Source: Amblyomma americanum (lineage: Eukaryota; Arthropoda; Arachnida; Ixodida; Ixodidae). From it: a stretch of DNA of 64,000 nucleotides. The notes under the pieces were generated by a model. It saw only the letters and a list, made by a program, of their open reading frames with translations. It made no database searches and was not told the origin of the DNA. Positions 42,323 through 53,901 of the stretch are shown in pieces. The stretch spans positions 134,590,929 to 134,654,928 of the forward strand of contig NC_135504.1 of assembly GCF_052857255.1 (NCBI RefSeq). The letters run 5' to 3'. The translations under genes were made by a program, and so were the position numbers. The first letter of the stretch is position 1; each line of letters opens with the position of its first letter.

Positions 42323-43687
42323 ATGGCTGCTAGTAACGAATCTAAAATAGTTTTTCAGAAATTTTTCTTTCATTCGCCAAAATGGGCAGTAATTGGAGAT
42401 TCGCAGAATAAACAACTCTTCAACCACTTGGACACTTCGATTCGGTGCTCCCCGGCCTTCATTACCCAACCTGGAACCAGGATCAACGCCCTAAAGAATT
42501 TACTGGACTTTGTGCCTCGAATTATGATCGGTGTCATTCTGCATTTGGGAACAAATGATCTGAGGAGCGACGACATGCGGACCACGATAGAAAGGTACGC
42601 AGGGGCCTTCAACATCATTCGCACAGAGCGACCCAAAATTAAAGTAACTTATGCCACGCTGGTACTACCGCGCCCGAAACCACCGGCGACGGTCTAGTAA
42701 CGCGATTCGTTGATAACTTCAATCGCCGGGCTGAGAGAATCAATTGCGAGCTTGTTGAACTTTGTTGACGAGAAACCAATGTGTTTTTCCAGAACCTTTC
42801 GCTGGAGATCTATCCACCATCCAGTGTCCTCGCAGCACATCGAGTTCATCGAAGTTTTGGAGGAATATCAATCTTGTCATGGCACATTTATAACTTCCTC
42901 CTTGACTGCCAGCGCATCTCTTGACAGAATGGCAAGACCACCTGCCGACAAGAGAGGATTACAGGCGCTGCCCGTGCAGCGTCACACACGAGTAGCTCGC
43001 ACCTACTCTGAGGTTCTAAAGAGACATCAGGAAAAATACCGAAAAGCCACAGACCCACAGTTCCCAACAATCGCGGAGACGCAGCGACAGGTAGAGGAGG
43101 GTAAAACACTGGCCCTACAAGGGTGCTGTCCGAGAAAACGGCTAGAACACGCAGGGCTCTTTTCCAAGATGACCAGTGCAAGATCAACCGTGACCCAACG
43201 CAGAGCTGTACTGCCGAGATCAGCGCGGCCACTTCCTTTTCGCAAATTGGACAGTAAAGTTGTTCCCGCAATCCGGAAGTCGCTCAGGGACGCCACACGA
43301 GACAGCATCACGGAGAAACCCACTTCAGCAACAAGCTTATCCGCAGGAACCCACCGGCAGCAACCTCCATCTAAGGCTTACCATGTGTATACCCCCACCA
43401 CTCCCAGCACACTACCGAAATCCGGAGCGAGCGGTGCCAGCACTCCAGCAATCCCAGGCGGAGCATCAGGCCCGTCTAGTGCAGCGCAGAGTCAGCTGCC
43501 TTCCACGGTGGAGGGCCATGTTGATACCATATCGAGCCGGAAAGAAGAGCTTCCCAGCACCCCTCTCTCGCGCTACGATCTTTGAAAGCGCTGCAGTTCG
43601 GCACAACGGGTTCGTCAACAGTGACATTCAGGCCACGTGAATACGATGACCCTCTCTCACTCATCCTACCGACAGCCTTCCTCAAAT
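42323..43687 (+). pseudogene. PLE3 upstream ORF with SGNH-esterase-like domain
   Basis: The first frame (42323-42697) reads KWAVIGDSQNKQLFNHL (GDS, 42395-42403) and GVILHLGTNDLRSD (GTND, 42548-42559), blocks I and III of SGNH hydrolases. After two stops and a shift the next frame gives DNFNRRAERINCELVEL, FFQNLSLEI and AAHRVHRSFGGISIL. The last matches block V (DxxH) with His in place of Asp (42838-42849), plus a final helix. The C-terminal half (to 43687) is basic, Pro/Ser/Thr-rich and ends REYDDPLSLILPTAFLK. The ORF starts right after the PLE terminal repeat and no LINE sequence is nearby, so it appears to belong to the PLE. Substrate and role are unknown. Confidence 0.65.
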
Positions 43688-43689
43688 AA

Positions 43690-46600
43690 CTCCAAATTTT
43701 TAAATTTAAGAAAAATTGTGAATAAACGAATTAGGCTTGAACTACATATTCATAGCCTAAGGCCTATCTTCAATCAAAAATCGTACCAAATGGTATACAA
43801 ATGTCGTTAACACCATCAATGGGTGACCTGTGTGAAGAGGAGAAGGATAATTGGAGTCGTATCCAACAATCTGCCTCTTCAAGTTTGCTTGTAGTTATCA
43901 TTGCCCACTTTGAGAAGGCGCTGGTGGCTCTGGGAATGGAAGAGAGTCGTGCTCGTCAACAAATTCCTCTTACCGCGCAGGAGACCACCAAGCTTGTGAT
44001 CTTTGAGGAAAAGAGAGCGACTGAGGTACGCAAAACAAAACGCAAAAAATTCATTCGAGAAGAGGTTCCACACCTTGCGTGGTCGAATTCAGGAACAAGC
44101 GAAAAAGAATCAAGAATGGAGGAAGCCACTAATAATAACCCTACTGTTACAGTAAGTTGGACCAAAAAATTCAAAATAACTGCATAAACATCAGCAGTTC
44201 AAAAAACACGCGTATAACGATCTGCAACGGAAGCAGCTACTAATAATAATCCTGCGGTTACAAGCACCGACTTTGCTTTCCAGCATAACATTATTAATCT
44301 ATCAACCAGGGCCCTAATAACGGAGGAGAGATCTGTCCTCTCTAGAGGCCTTAGATTTTGCCCTACCACCGGCAAATACAACGAATTGTTGGTAACTTAT
44401 AAGGACTTGGTTGTAGGCCAGTTGGTAGGACATATTGAGGAGAAAAACCGCAAAACTGGACGGGACTGGGGCAGGCGACAACACAGAGCGACAACACAGG
44501 TGACCACCGCCCTGTGTTGTCGCCTGCCTCAGTCCCGTCCTGTATTGCGGTTTTGCTCCTCACGAATTCTTGGTGTTGAAAGATTTTGACAACTTTGCAC
44601 GAATGTTGGGACTCAGGGAGTACTTTTTCTGATCGGGCACAAGTTACCGCAGATAGCAGTGAATTCTTCGTTACTAACCACCACTGGACTCCTAATATAG
44701 GAAGGGACAAACACTTGGACACGTACATTAACGCTGTCCAGAAGGACATAATTTACGCCTACAAAAACCGCTCTTCAGGGAGGCAGAACTTTTCTAAAAA
44801 CCAACAGGATGCATTAGAGGCTCTCAGAAAAAGGAGAGGTATAATCTAATGCAAGCGGATAAGGGAGGTGGTATAGCTAGTTGTCATGGACAGCGAGAAA
44901 TACATTGAGGAAGGCTTGAGAAAACTCTGTAACATTTCTTTCTATCAACGTCTTGAAGCAGACCAAACTCAGCAATACCAACAATTTGTAGCAGAGACTC
45001 TTGTTCAACTTGCGATGAAAGGGGACATATCCCTACTGTTATCTAAAGCCCTCACCGCACCGCACCCGTCGCCAGGTGGAATCAACACGCAACCGAAAAT
45101 CCACAAAAAGAATAATCCTGGCCGCCCTATAGTATCCGGCATCGCCAAGATTACGGAAACGATTTCCAGGTACATTAACACATTAATTAGACCCATTCCA
45201 ACTACACAACCATCCTACTTACATGACACAATTTATTTTGTTCGCGAAATGGCAGGGCTCAAATTTCCGGAGGGAGCCTTCTTGCCAACATTAGATGTAG
45301 TCTCACTCTCATTCCGATGGCATCAAATCTCTGATCGAAGCCTATGAAGAAAGAAGAAAGGAACAATCCTCTGCTCCAAATGTTTTTTAAATATTGGCGA
45401 AAATCGTACTCGAATATGCCAACTTCGAATTCAACAATTAACATTATTTACAAATTAACTGCACAGCCACGGGTACAAGGATGGCTCCCACCTACGCCAA
45501 CATCTTCAAGCACAGTACTGAATCTAATTTTTTGAAAGACTGCCTCTTTAAGCCCAACCTTTACGAACGCTACTTGCAGAAAATCTTTTTAATTTAGACT
45601 CACACAGAGCAAGAACTCATACATTTTTTGGAAACTTCAACCTCGTCCAACCCAACATATATTTCACTTACACGTACTCCCACACTACAATTAACTTCAT
45701 AGATGTTGAGATTTCGGTAAACGAAGGCTCACTTACCACTGGGCTATATAGAAAACCGACTGACCATGAACAATACCGCCCCTTCCAAACCTACCATCCT
45801 CGTCAGTCTAAAACAAGCATCCCATGCTCTCAGGCACATCGATTTGAAAGAATATGTTCCCAAAATGAGGACATGCTAAAAAATTCCAAACGCATGAGAG
45901 AAGTCCTCATTAAGAAACGATACCCCCGCCATTGTCGACGATGCCAATTCAGAGGGCATCCAAACTCAGCCGAGAGCAAATGCTGGAGGGACGTCAATGC
46001 AGCGAGCAAACAGATCACCGGGCAAATCTCGTACACACCTTCACCAGTAGCCCACCTAATGTAAAAAAATCCTCAAAACCATTTCAACATTCTCGAACAA
46101 AGCGAGCGCCTTGCCAGAATTTTCACTGCTTCCCCTCGCGCAGTCTATAGACGGCCGAAAAACATTCGAAACATTCTAATACACTCAAAAACAAAATAAC
46201 CAGTAGGGTTTTGGGGTGCCGACTCTGTGGAAATATAGATGCCAGGTCTGCAAACACATACAAACATGAAGCTGTGCAGTGCGCACTGCTTGAGGCTTCA
46301 AATGAACAATTAATGGCAACTTTGATCGTGATTTCTGCAACGTAATATATCTCCTAGAACGCAGTGTGTGCAGTATGCAGTACATTCGCCAGACCGTTAA
46401 CCCTCTACGAATTCCGTTAAATAATCACCGCGCGCATATCTTATCCCTACCCAACCTCCCCTTGTCAAAACATATAAATGACAATAACCACCCATTTGGT
46501 GCAATTAAGTTAACAGTCCTGTAGGGTGGCTTCAACAACATCCGGGAAAGAGAGCAACGCGAGTCATACTTTTTACAAATTTGGAACAATTCCTTACAAC

Positions 46601-46800
46601 ATTAATGAAATTCCAGGTGTATTGTCCCCCAGCCGCCCCTAGCAGAGCCAGTACGGACCTGACGAGGGACGGCTTGACATATCTCGGCCGTTTCTCGCCA
46701 GCCGCATTTTTTTCAAGCTTCGCCCTTCTGCTTACACAAAGCTCTTCATCCGCGAGCCCTTTCTTCCCATATCGACCACCTTGCTGTTTTCTAACCTTGC
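43690..46800 (+). pseudogene. PLE3 RT-endonuclease ORF
   Basis: The N-terminal region (43700-44395) includes LELHIHSLRPIF, a basic coiled region, and STRALITEERSVLSRGLRFC, a PLE-specific block. It is interrupted by hairpin H3 and resumes as VLKDFDNFARMLGLREYF. RT blocks: GRQNFSKNQQDALEALRKR, QADKGGGI, INTQPKIHKKNNPGRPIVSG and FLPTLDVVSL (motif A). The centre is broken by stops (45390-45600) and the catalytic Asp-Asp region appears mutated (YLQKIFLI). Then TTINFIDVEISVNEGSLTTG and YRKPTDHEQYRP. The endonuclease at 46320-46480 gives LECSVCSMQYIRQTV and LRIPLNNHRAH. The 3' end is lost at about 46800. Confidence 0.75.
44394..44561 (-). mobile_element. hairpin retroposon copy H3 (reverse orientation)
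   Basis: A palindrome with arms CGGGACTG(G/A)GGCAGGCGAC and ACAACACAG is flanked by ACGAATTGTTGGT (44381-44393) and ACGAATTCTTGGT (44562-44574), a 13-bp duplication with one mismatch. On the minus strand it ends with a tail CAATATGTCCTACCAACTGG, cognate to the tails of H1 and H2. It interrupts the PLE3 N-terminal region. Confidence 0.75.
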
Positions 46801-46826
46801 TTGAACTTCTAAACGAAGATGAAAGA

Positions 46827-46869
46827 AGGAACGCCCAGCGAAACGGAGCGGCGAAACACTGACTTTGCA
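46827..46869 (+). repeat. dispersed repeat fragment, left part
   Basis: GAAAGAAGGAACGCCCAGCG through CACTGACTTTGCA matches 9985 and 6667. It is separated from the rest of its copy by the hairpin H2 and a SINE. Confidence 0.6.
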
Positions 46870-47016
46870 TGAACTCATATTTTCTAGCGCTTAGTGAACA
46901 CAAGGGACAAGAGCACAAATACACGTCCTGTGTATTTGTGTTCTTGTCCCTTGTGTTCACTAAGCGCTAGAAAATATGAGTTCAAACAATATCCAACTAG
47001 CCCAAGTTTCTGCCTT
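46870..47016 (+). mobile_element. hairpin retroposon copy H2
   Basis: Near-perfect palindrome (46871-46984; arms include ATTTTCTAGCGCTTAGTG and AACACAAGGGACAAGA) followed by tail CAATATCCAACTAGCCCAAG and TTCTGCCTT. The flanks ACTGACTTTGCA are identical at 46858-46869 and 47017-47028, a 12-bp target duplication inside the dispersed repeat. Confidence 0.8.
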
Positions 47017-47036
47017 ACTGACTTTGCAATTCAACT

Positions 47037-47358
47037 GACCCACCGCGGTGGCTCAGTGGTTAGGGCGCTCGACTACTGATCCGGAGTTCCCGGGTTCGAA
47101 CCCGACCGCGGCGGCTGCGTTTTTATGGAGGAAAAACGCCAAGGCGCCCGTGTGCTGTGCGATGTCAGTGCACGTTAAAGATCCCCAGGTGGTCGAAATT
47201 ATTCATTCCGGAGCCCTCCACTACGGAACCTATTATCCTTTCTTCTTTCACTCCCTCCTCTATCCCTTCCCTTACGGCGCGGTTCAGGTGTCCAACGATA
47301 TACGAGACAGATACTGCGCGATTTCCTTTCCCCAAAAACCAATTATTATTATTATTAA
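47037..47358 (+). mobile_element. tRNA-derived SINE (family 2-like)
   Basis: Head: GCGGTGGCTCAGTGGTTAGG (A box) and CCCGGGTTCGAACCCGACC (B box). The body has GATGTCAGTGCACGTTAAAG and CCCAGGTGGTCGAAATTATT, a variable 3' part with GGCGCGGTTCAGGTGTCC, and a (TTA)n-type tail. Confidence 0.8.
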
Positions 47359-47440
47359 TTCAACTGAGCAAGGTCCACTCGGCCAGGTGTAGCTTTCGCG
47401 TCACTCCAGGTTTAACAAGAGCTAAACCACCGCCAATTGT
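47359..47440 (+). repeat. dispersed repeat fragment, right part
   Basis: TTCAACTGAGCAAGGTCCAC, CGCGTCACTCCAGGTTTAAC and GAGCTAAACCACCGCCAATT match 10030-10110. Together with 46827-46869 it forms one repeat copy split by H2 and a SINE. Confidence 0.65.
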
Positions 47441-48535
47441 TGTTTTTTTCGTGCATTGGGGCGATGCTTCTTTGGAGCTGGAGCGCATCTCCCTCGCCAT
47501 CCTTCCATCTTCGGCGCTGCGGCATTCTCCGTAATCACCAAACCACGCCCCCCCCCCCCCCCTCCCCCCCGCTGCCTGCCTGCGCCTGTCTCTATTGCGG
47601 CGTGTGCTTGATCAGTTGAATGCTTGTGGCCGTGCAAATAAAACGCTGACGGCTATGCCGTCGGCCTTCGTATATATAATGAGCCTTGGCCCCTCGACAC
47701 TCTACGATACCTGGCGCCATACAGTCAAGCGCCTCCTGGATACCACAGAGTTAAGATGTCGCTGGGTCTAGCGGTCCCCCGGAGACGCGAACCGCACTGT
47801 CACACTGTGATGCCTACTGATAATGCATGTTACGTTAGGGCCAGAGACCTTGTAGATTCACCAGCTTCCTGACTAACTTTTGCCTGTTTACTGCGAACTT
47901 TATTTCTGCCCATATGCTCGAAACTAGCATTAGTGACAATCTTCTGCACTTAGTACGTACACATTGGGCTAACATACAGTATTTGAAGAGAATTTTAAGA
48001 GAAGCGAATAAATACACGCGGAGTATTACTAGCAAGAGAAGATCTCTTTATTGACATCTTATCCCAAAAACAGCAGTGGTTCCAGCATATTTACGTCTAA
48101 ATGATATATCCCATTTGTAGCAATTTCTTGAGACCAAAAGCTGCGAAAGAATGCTCTGCGCAGTAAATTTGCGTTGGCAGAAAAAAAAGGAAGCGGATTC
48201 ATGAGGTGTCTAAAGCTATTCTACGAACAACAGGTTTATTCCCATCAACAAGAATTTCCAAGCATTCAGTGAGACAAGAAATCACTAGATGATGTGGAGA
48301 AGGACAGCTCGTGGGTCACGAAGCTTCATCAAGTAAATATTGAGTCATGTGTGTGAGCAGGCCGGCAGTCAGTGAAGAGCCTTTATTGCCAATAGGAAAC
48401 GGGTTTATGAAGAGACAAGAGGGTGACGTAATAGGTCACGATGCGAGGTCACTGTCAGCGCGACGTCAGAGTGACTCAGCTCTGCTACATCTTTCTTTTA
48501 GCTTTTCTGTACAGACCCCCCCCCCCCCCACGGAA
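47441..48535. other. no gene recognised; poly-C tracts and a possible LTR edge
   Basis: Contains poly-C-rich DNA near 47550-47570 and 48515-48530. An AATAAAACGCTGAC segment lies at 47637 and a CCTGGCGCCATACAG segment near 47710 that could be an LTR end with primer site, but no partner LTR is present. Otherwise stop-dense. Confidence 0.35.
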
Positions 48536-48540
48536 ATGTG

Positions 48541-49104
48541 GCGGCTTTTCTAAATTTCTTGGACGACGTACTGTCTTTTGCAAATATGAATGGTTATGTA
48601 CTGACTATCGGCGGTGATCTAAATATTGACATTTTGAAAACTTCAAACGCTGCTAGAGAGCTCTCAATGATTTTAGAGTGCCATAACTATCGCAACTGTA
48701 TAGCAGCTCCCACTCGTGTTACACCCGCGACATGTTCCTTGATGGACATGTTTTTTACAAATGCATCCGACGATTCCGTCATAACTAACGTCCTTAGCTC
48801 TGACATCAGTGACCATTTACCTATTATTTTACTCCCGAAACAGCATTTGTCATATCAGAGACACACGAAGCCTGAAGTCACGCACCGCGAAGTATCTTAT
48901 CACACGATGGAAACTTTCAGACATAACATTTCATCTGAAAATTGGAGCGTAATATTCTCCCTTAGGGACGCCAACGAATCATATGATGCATTTTTAAACA
49001 TGTTTAAAAAACACTACTACGCATCTTTCCTGATAAAAACACACCGTGTACAAACTTTCCACATAAAACGTCGCGCAAACCATGGATTACCAGGGACTTC
49101 CTAA
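48541..49104 (+). pseudogene. LINE endonuclease, C-terminal half
   Basis: VLTIGGDLNIDILKTS, IAAPTRVTPATCSLMDMFFT and LSSDISDHLPIILLP are catalytic blocks of APE-type LINE endonucleases (the Asp-Asn pair of GDLN and the SDH motif). The N-terminal half is missing. A frameshift near 49090 separates it from RT. Confidence 0.75.
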
Positions 49105-49127
49105 AACTCATTCATGTCAAAAATAAA

Positions 49128-50922
49128 ATGTATCAAAATTTCATACTCTCTCGTGATGAGCAGAAGTTAGGCGAATACAAAGTCTTTAGGAACAAATTAA
49201 ATAAATCCATAAAAAATTCAAGAGAAACTTACTACAAACAAATATTTGAGAATTGCTGCCATCACAAAAGTGATATGATGTGGAAAAACCTTAATAGGGT
49301 TCTAAATAGGCAAAAGGCAATTACCAACAATGCCTGCATTGTATTGAATGGTACAGAAGTCACTGGCGCAAGCCTTGCCAATAAATTCAATGACTTCTTC
49401 ATCGAAATAGGCAGCTCAAATCCTTCTCCTGAAGCGGCATTGTGCATTTCACCTTTACTACAGTCTATTTTTCTCCAGCCTACATGCGCCTCTGTGGTTA
49501 CTTCCCTTTTTCACGCCTTTAAAAACAGCCGCAGTCGCGATGCTGACGACATTGAAATAAGACCGGTTAAACACGTCATTGATATAATTACCCCTGTACT
49601 AGCCCACATCTACAACTGCTCACTTTCCACAGGTATTTTTCCCAATAATATGCAAATCGCAAGAGTAATCGCAATCCACAAACATGGTGACAAAAATACT
49701 TTTGGCAACTACCGGCCAGTTTCCATACTACCAGTTTTCTCTAAGGGCCTTGAGAAGGCGATCAAAATACGCATTGATAACTTTTCCCAGAGACATCAAC
49801 TCATAACCAGATACCAATTTGGCTTTAGAAAGAACCGTACAACAGAAATAGCGTTGTTGGCGCAAAAAGAAATGATATTGAAGAAGTTTGAAGATAAATT
49901 ATTAGTTCTTGGACTATATCTAGATTTTAGTAATGCCTTCGACTGCGTGAATCACACAATTTTGCTAGATAAACTTGAAAGATATGGTTTTAGAGGAACT
50001 GCTCAAAAACTGATGCACTCATATCTTGAAGGCCGATTACAATACAGTGACATAAGTAATCACAAATCGCGGCTCAGACGTATAGAATGAGGGGTTCCTC
50101 AAGGAAGTATCATTGGGCCCATTTTGTTTCCATACCACATAAACGACATCGTAAAACTAGGCGAAGAATGCGAGTTCATTATTTACGCGGAAGATTGTAC
50201 CGTTTTTTTTCTCTGGGAAGGACATGGCAGAAATTGAAAGTAAAGCACGGGCTTTTTGTTGTAATCTGAAAGATTGGTGCAAAAACAATTCATTGATTCT
50301 GAACGAATCGAAAACGAAATGCGTGCTATTTCGGGCTCGTGGCTCATCAGTTGATGTTCCGAATACTGTTGTTTTGGGACCGTATGTAGTAGAAATAGAA
50401 AAATGTGTTAAATATCTTGGGGTGATTTTTTCGGAACATATGTCATGGAATGATCATGTTAACTATCTTTCATCAAAATTATGCAGGGCTGTAGGAATAG
50501 TAAACTGGTGCCGCCATTTCCTTCCAACTAAAGTAAAACGCGTGATTAATTATACCCTATTCCATTCTAACCTGTGTTATTGTGTTTTGGTGTGGGGCAA
50601 CACCACTCTAACGAATTTGCAGAAAATCACCGTTCTCCAGAAACGAGCCCACCGAGCAGTTGAAAACGTTTTGTTCTCAGAACGCACAGCACCATTTTTT
50701 CACAAGCACAAGATCATTAAGGCGCAAGACATGTACGCGCATAAATTACTCTACTCATACAAAAGGGTCAATGCAGGTACCTTAGATGTATTTTTTGATT
50801 TAGCGCAACTAAAAAGACCTTTGATTAACTACTGCTTTCGTCATCAATCACCTTGGCTAGTTCCATCATCACGAACAAATTACGATAAAATGATGACTCA
50901 ACAACGTTACCAACAATATTAA
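49128..50922 (+). pseudogene. LINE reverse transcriptase
   Basis: Blocks: ARVIAIHKHGDKNTFGNYRP, HQLITRYQFGFRKNRTTEIA, LGLYLDFSNAFDCVNHTILL (motif A), an in-frame TGA (50088-50090), then GVPQGSIIGPIL (motif B) and FIIYAEDCTVFF, where the usual ADD is AED, so a catalytic Asp has become Glu. After a frameshift near 50220 the thumb and C-terminal region are open to 50922 (SLILNESKTKCVLF, CVKYLGVIFSEHMSWNDH). CR1/L2 style. Confidence 0.8.
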
Positions 50923-51473
50923 ATCACTATTCGGATGCTTCACAAATAGACATTGAAAAACTATCCCTTAAACGTATTACCAAGCTGTTCATATAAATTT
51001 TGTATACTGCTACCACATATTTCACTAATGTAATATGCCTTGTTTGTTTGTTTGCTTTTTGCTGTTTTTTGTTTTGTTTTTCAGTTCCAGTATTTCCTGA
51101 TGTATGCTTCTCTTTTTTTTTCTCTCTCTCTTTCCGCTTTGTATTTTTTCACATAAGAGCATTGTTGTCGTCGCTGCTAATGGGTGATGGGTGACTGGAG
51201 CTTAGTCAAGCCGCAACAAAGCAGCTTTTTCTTCAGTCACCTTTTTCTCGCTGTATTTTTCCATGCGAAAAATAAGTTGAATGATTGATTGATTGAATTA
51301 GTTTAACGTCTCTCCGGAAGTAGGTAGCGGCAGGGCTGGAGACGTTGTCGTGTGTTTCGCCGTAGCTCTGGGGGGTCGTGTGCGACGTCTGGGTTGCCAG
51401 ACGCTGGAGGATCGCCTGGCCGAGAGGTTACGTCGCGTGTATGCTCCCGGGTCCTCCTGATCTCCCCGCCGTA

Positions 51474-52990
51474 TTACGTTTTCAGGATCGCGGAGCGCGG
51501 TGTCTGCGCTGGTCTCAGGAAGACAGCAGGTGCCCAGGTCCGATGAAGCTTGTCGTTCGTTGTTATCTGCTGTCCCTGCGACAGGGGAGACAGGTATCTG
51601 GAGCCATTGTTGTAGTAGGTTCTCTGGCGGTGGAGAAATTCTTGGAGTCTGTTGTGCACGCTTCTGCTGGGCACCGTCTCTGGAACCAAGTGTTCTGCCG
51701 GTACCGGGAGCAGAGTTCTCCTCTGCCTTCCTAGAAGCCTCTGTACAGGAGACTTCAGCACAGGATCCCTGGGGGTATTGCGCCACTCGAGTAAAGCCAT
51801 TTGGAAGTCTGGCATCCTACACGAGCACTTTTTCAGTAGTTTCTTAGCCTTTTGGACTGCCCTCTATGCCATTACGTTAGAGCGTGGATGATACGGGGTC
51901 GAGGTGCCGTGTGCGACACCTAGCGTGGTTAGAAATGCTTTGAATTCTGCGCTGCTTAACGTTGGGCCGTAATAACAGCAACAACTTTAAGGGCGGACCA
52001 AGAACAGCGAAAATTTCCGCCCACCATGATTTGAGCAGTTTCGCTGCCATTTGTTGGAATTTACGTATTTCAAAGCAGAATGAATAGAAGTCAACGATTA
52101 TAGCAAACTGCTGGCCACAGTAAAAGAACAAGTCCATTCCCTTGGCTTCCCAAGGTAAGCCAGGTACTTCTTGGCTCAAAAATGGAATCTTCGCATTGCG
52201 TGGTTGATGCGTTTAGCAGATTTTGCAAGCTTTGGAGTACTGGTCAAGCTTTGCATACATGCTTGGCCAAAACATGACACTTCTCGCCCACTCTTTCATT
52301 TTATCCGCTCCCGAACGTGCGGTGTGAAGAAGACAAAATTTCTTCTCTCTTCGAATGTGGCAGGATTACTTTATTACTGCGAAATAACAGGCCGTCCTGG
52401 GTGTGTATCTCCTCCCGGTATGCCCATAATGGGCGTACGGCTTGGGGACATAACGCTTGTCGTCCGGACAGCTTGTTTCCACATATCCACGTGTCTAGAT
52501 CAGAGCAGGACCACCATGGGTTGCTGTAAGGAGGTCCATGAGACGTTCATTTGAAGCAGGAACTAAATCTAGCACATTTAATTGAAACTGCTTTGTCTTT
52601 TCAGCCACGCATTCTTTGCTGGGAAACCGCGGCAAAGCCTCTGCGAGCAAAAGGTCTTTTCCCGGTTTTTAGCTAATATTGATAGGATAGCGCTGCAGGG
52701 TTAGTCTCATGCGTTGGAATCGAAGAAGACACTGATGTAAATGCTTCTAGAATGTCGGCACCAAAGGGCGGTGATCGGTCTCAACGGTTACTTCTGGCGG
52801 GCCGGAAATGTAATCGTGGAATCTCGTGCAACCGTGCACAGTAGCCAGCGTCTCTTTTTTCATTTGCGCATAGAGCTGTTGTGCGCCTGTGAGCGACCGA
52901 GACGATAAAGCGAAAGGGCGGCCTTCTTGAATACGAACTGCGCCAAATCCCAATTGGCTGGCATCGACTGAGAGGATGATAATTTACTCT
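51474..52990 (-). pseudogene. gypsy E RNase H and integrase
   Basis: RNase H: GFGAVRIQEGRPFALSSRSL and QLYAQMKKETLATVHGCTRF (52747-52953). The integrase core between 52550 and 51850 is heavily broken (PGLPWEAKGMDLFFYCGQQF is readable). The C-terminal region (51474-51815) has PDFQMALLEWRNTPRD and SPVQRLLGRQRRTLLPVP. Confidence 0.6.
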
Positions 52991-53353
52991 GGTTAAAATA
53001 AGATAGCTCAGGTTCTTCTACCAACGACTGCCGCAACCTCTTAAAACTTCTTTCCTGCTATTCGGTCCAAACCCACGCAATGTCTTTGCGCATAAATGTT
53101 CGGAGCGGGGCAGCCACATCAGACATGCTGGGAATGAACCGCTGCACAGAATTAATCATGCCCACAAATACTTGTAGCTCCTTACAGTTCTTGGGCACTG
53201 ACATTTGTAGTGCATCTTAAACTGGTTGTGGGTCTCCTCGCAGGCCTTCTGCAGTCAAGACGTGGCCCAGGTAATGCACTTGGTGCTGCAAAGACGCGCA
53301 TTTGTTGGGGTTCAGCCTAAGATCGTTCTCTTGACAGCGTGTCAACAGGAGTG

Positions 53354-53884
53354 TCAATTGGTAGTCATGTTCCTCTTTAGTTCCTCCTTAAGCAATATGT
53401 CGTCCATAACTACCGCCAAGCATGGTAGTCCTAACAAGCGGTGTATTGCTGCTAGGAAAATGTCTGGAGCAGAGGTGATTCCGAACGGCATGCGAAGAAA
53501 CCGGTGGCCGCCGTACGGCGTGCTCATTGTGCAGAGTTTTGAGCTTGCCTCGTCCAATTTAATTCGCCAAAATTCTTATGCGGCATCTAAAGTAGTGAAA
53601 AGCACAGCCTCAGGAAGTCGCGGAACTACGTCCTCTATTGTAGGCATAGGATAGTTTGGGCTCAAAAGCGACCTGTTTATCTCTGTTGGATCGATAAAAA
53701 CGCACACTTTGTCCTTTTTCACTACTGTGATCATGGGACTAGACCAGTCAGTAGGCTCGGTTACCTTTGTTATGACGCCTTGCTCTTCCACGCGTTGTAG
53801 TTCCGCTTTCACCTTGTCTTCAAGGGCCACCGGAACTCTACTAGCTGGCACGACGACACCCGCGGCACCAGGCTTCAGCTTCAT
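53354..53884 (-). pseudogene. gypsy E reverse transcriptase
   Basis: RVEEQGVITKVTEPTDWSSP, MITVVKKDKVCVFIDPTEIN and VLFTTLDAA (motif A), then after a stop DEASSKLCTMSTPYGGHRFL, RMPFGITSAPDIF and LAVVMDDILL (motif C, VMDD). One stop and one frame break; the palm is otherwise nearly complete. Confidence 0.75.
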
Positions 53885-53901
53885 GCTGTACTCGAAGTAT
53901 T

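Larger units (their letters stand above)
48541..51296 (+). mobile_element. CR1-like LINE, 5'-truncated
   Basis: Carries part of the APE endonuclease, the whole RT region and a 3' UTR ending in a (GATT)n tail (about 51278-51295). The 5' end abuts a poly-C run. Relatively few lesions. Confidence 0.75.
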
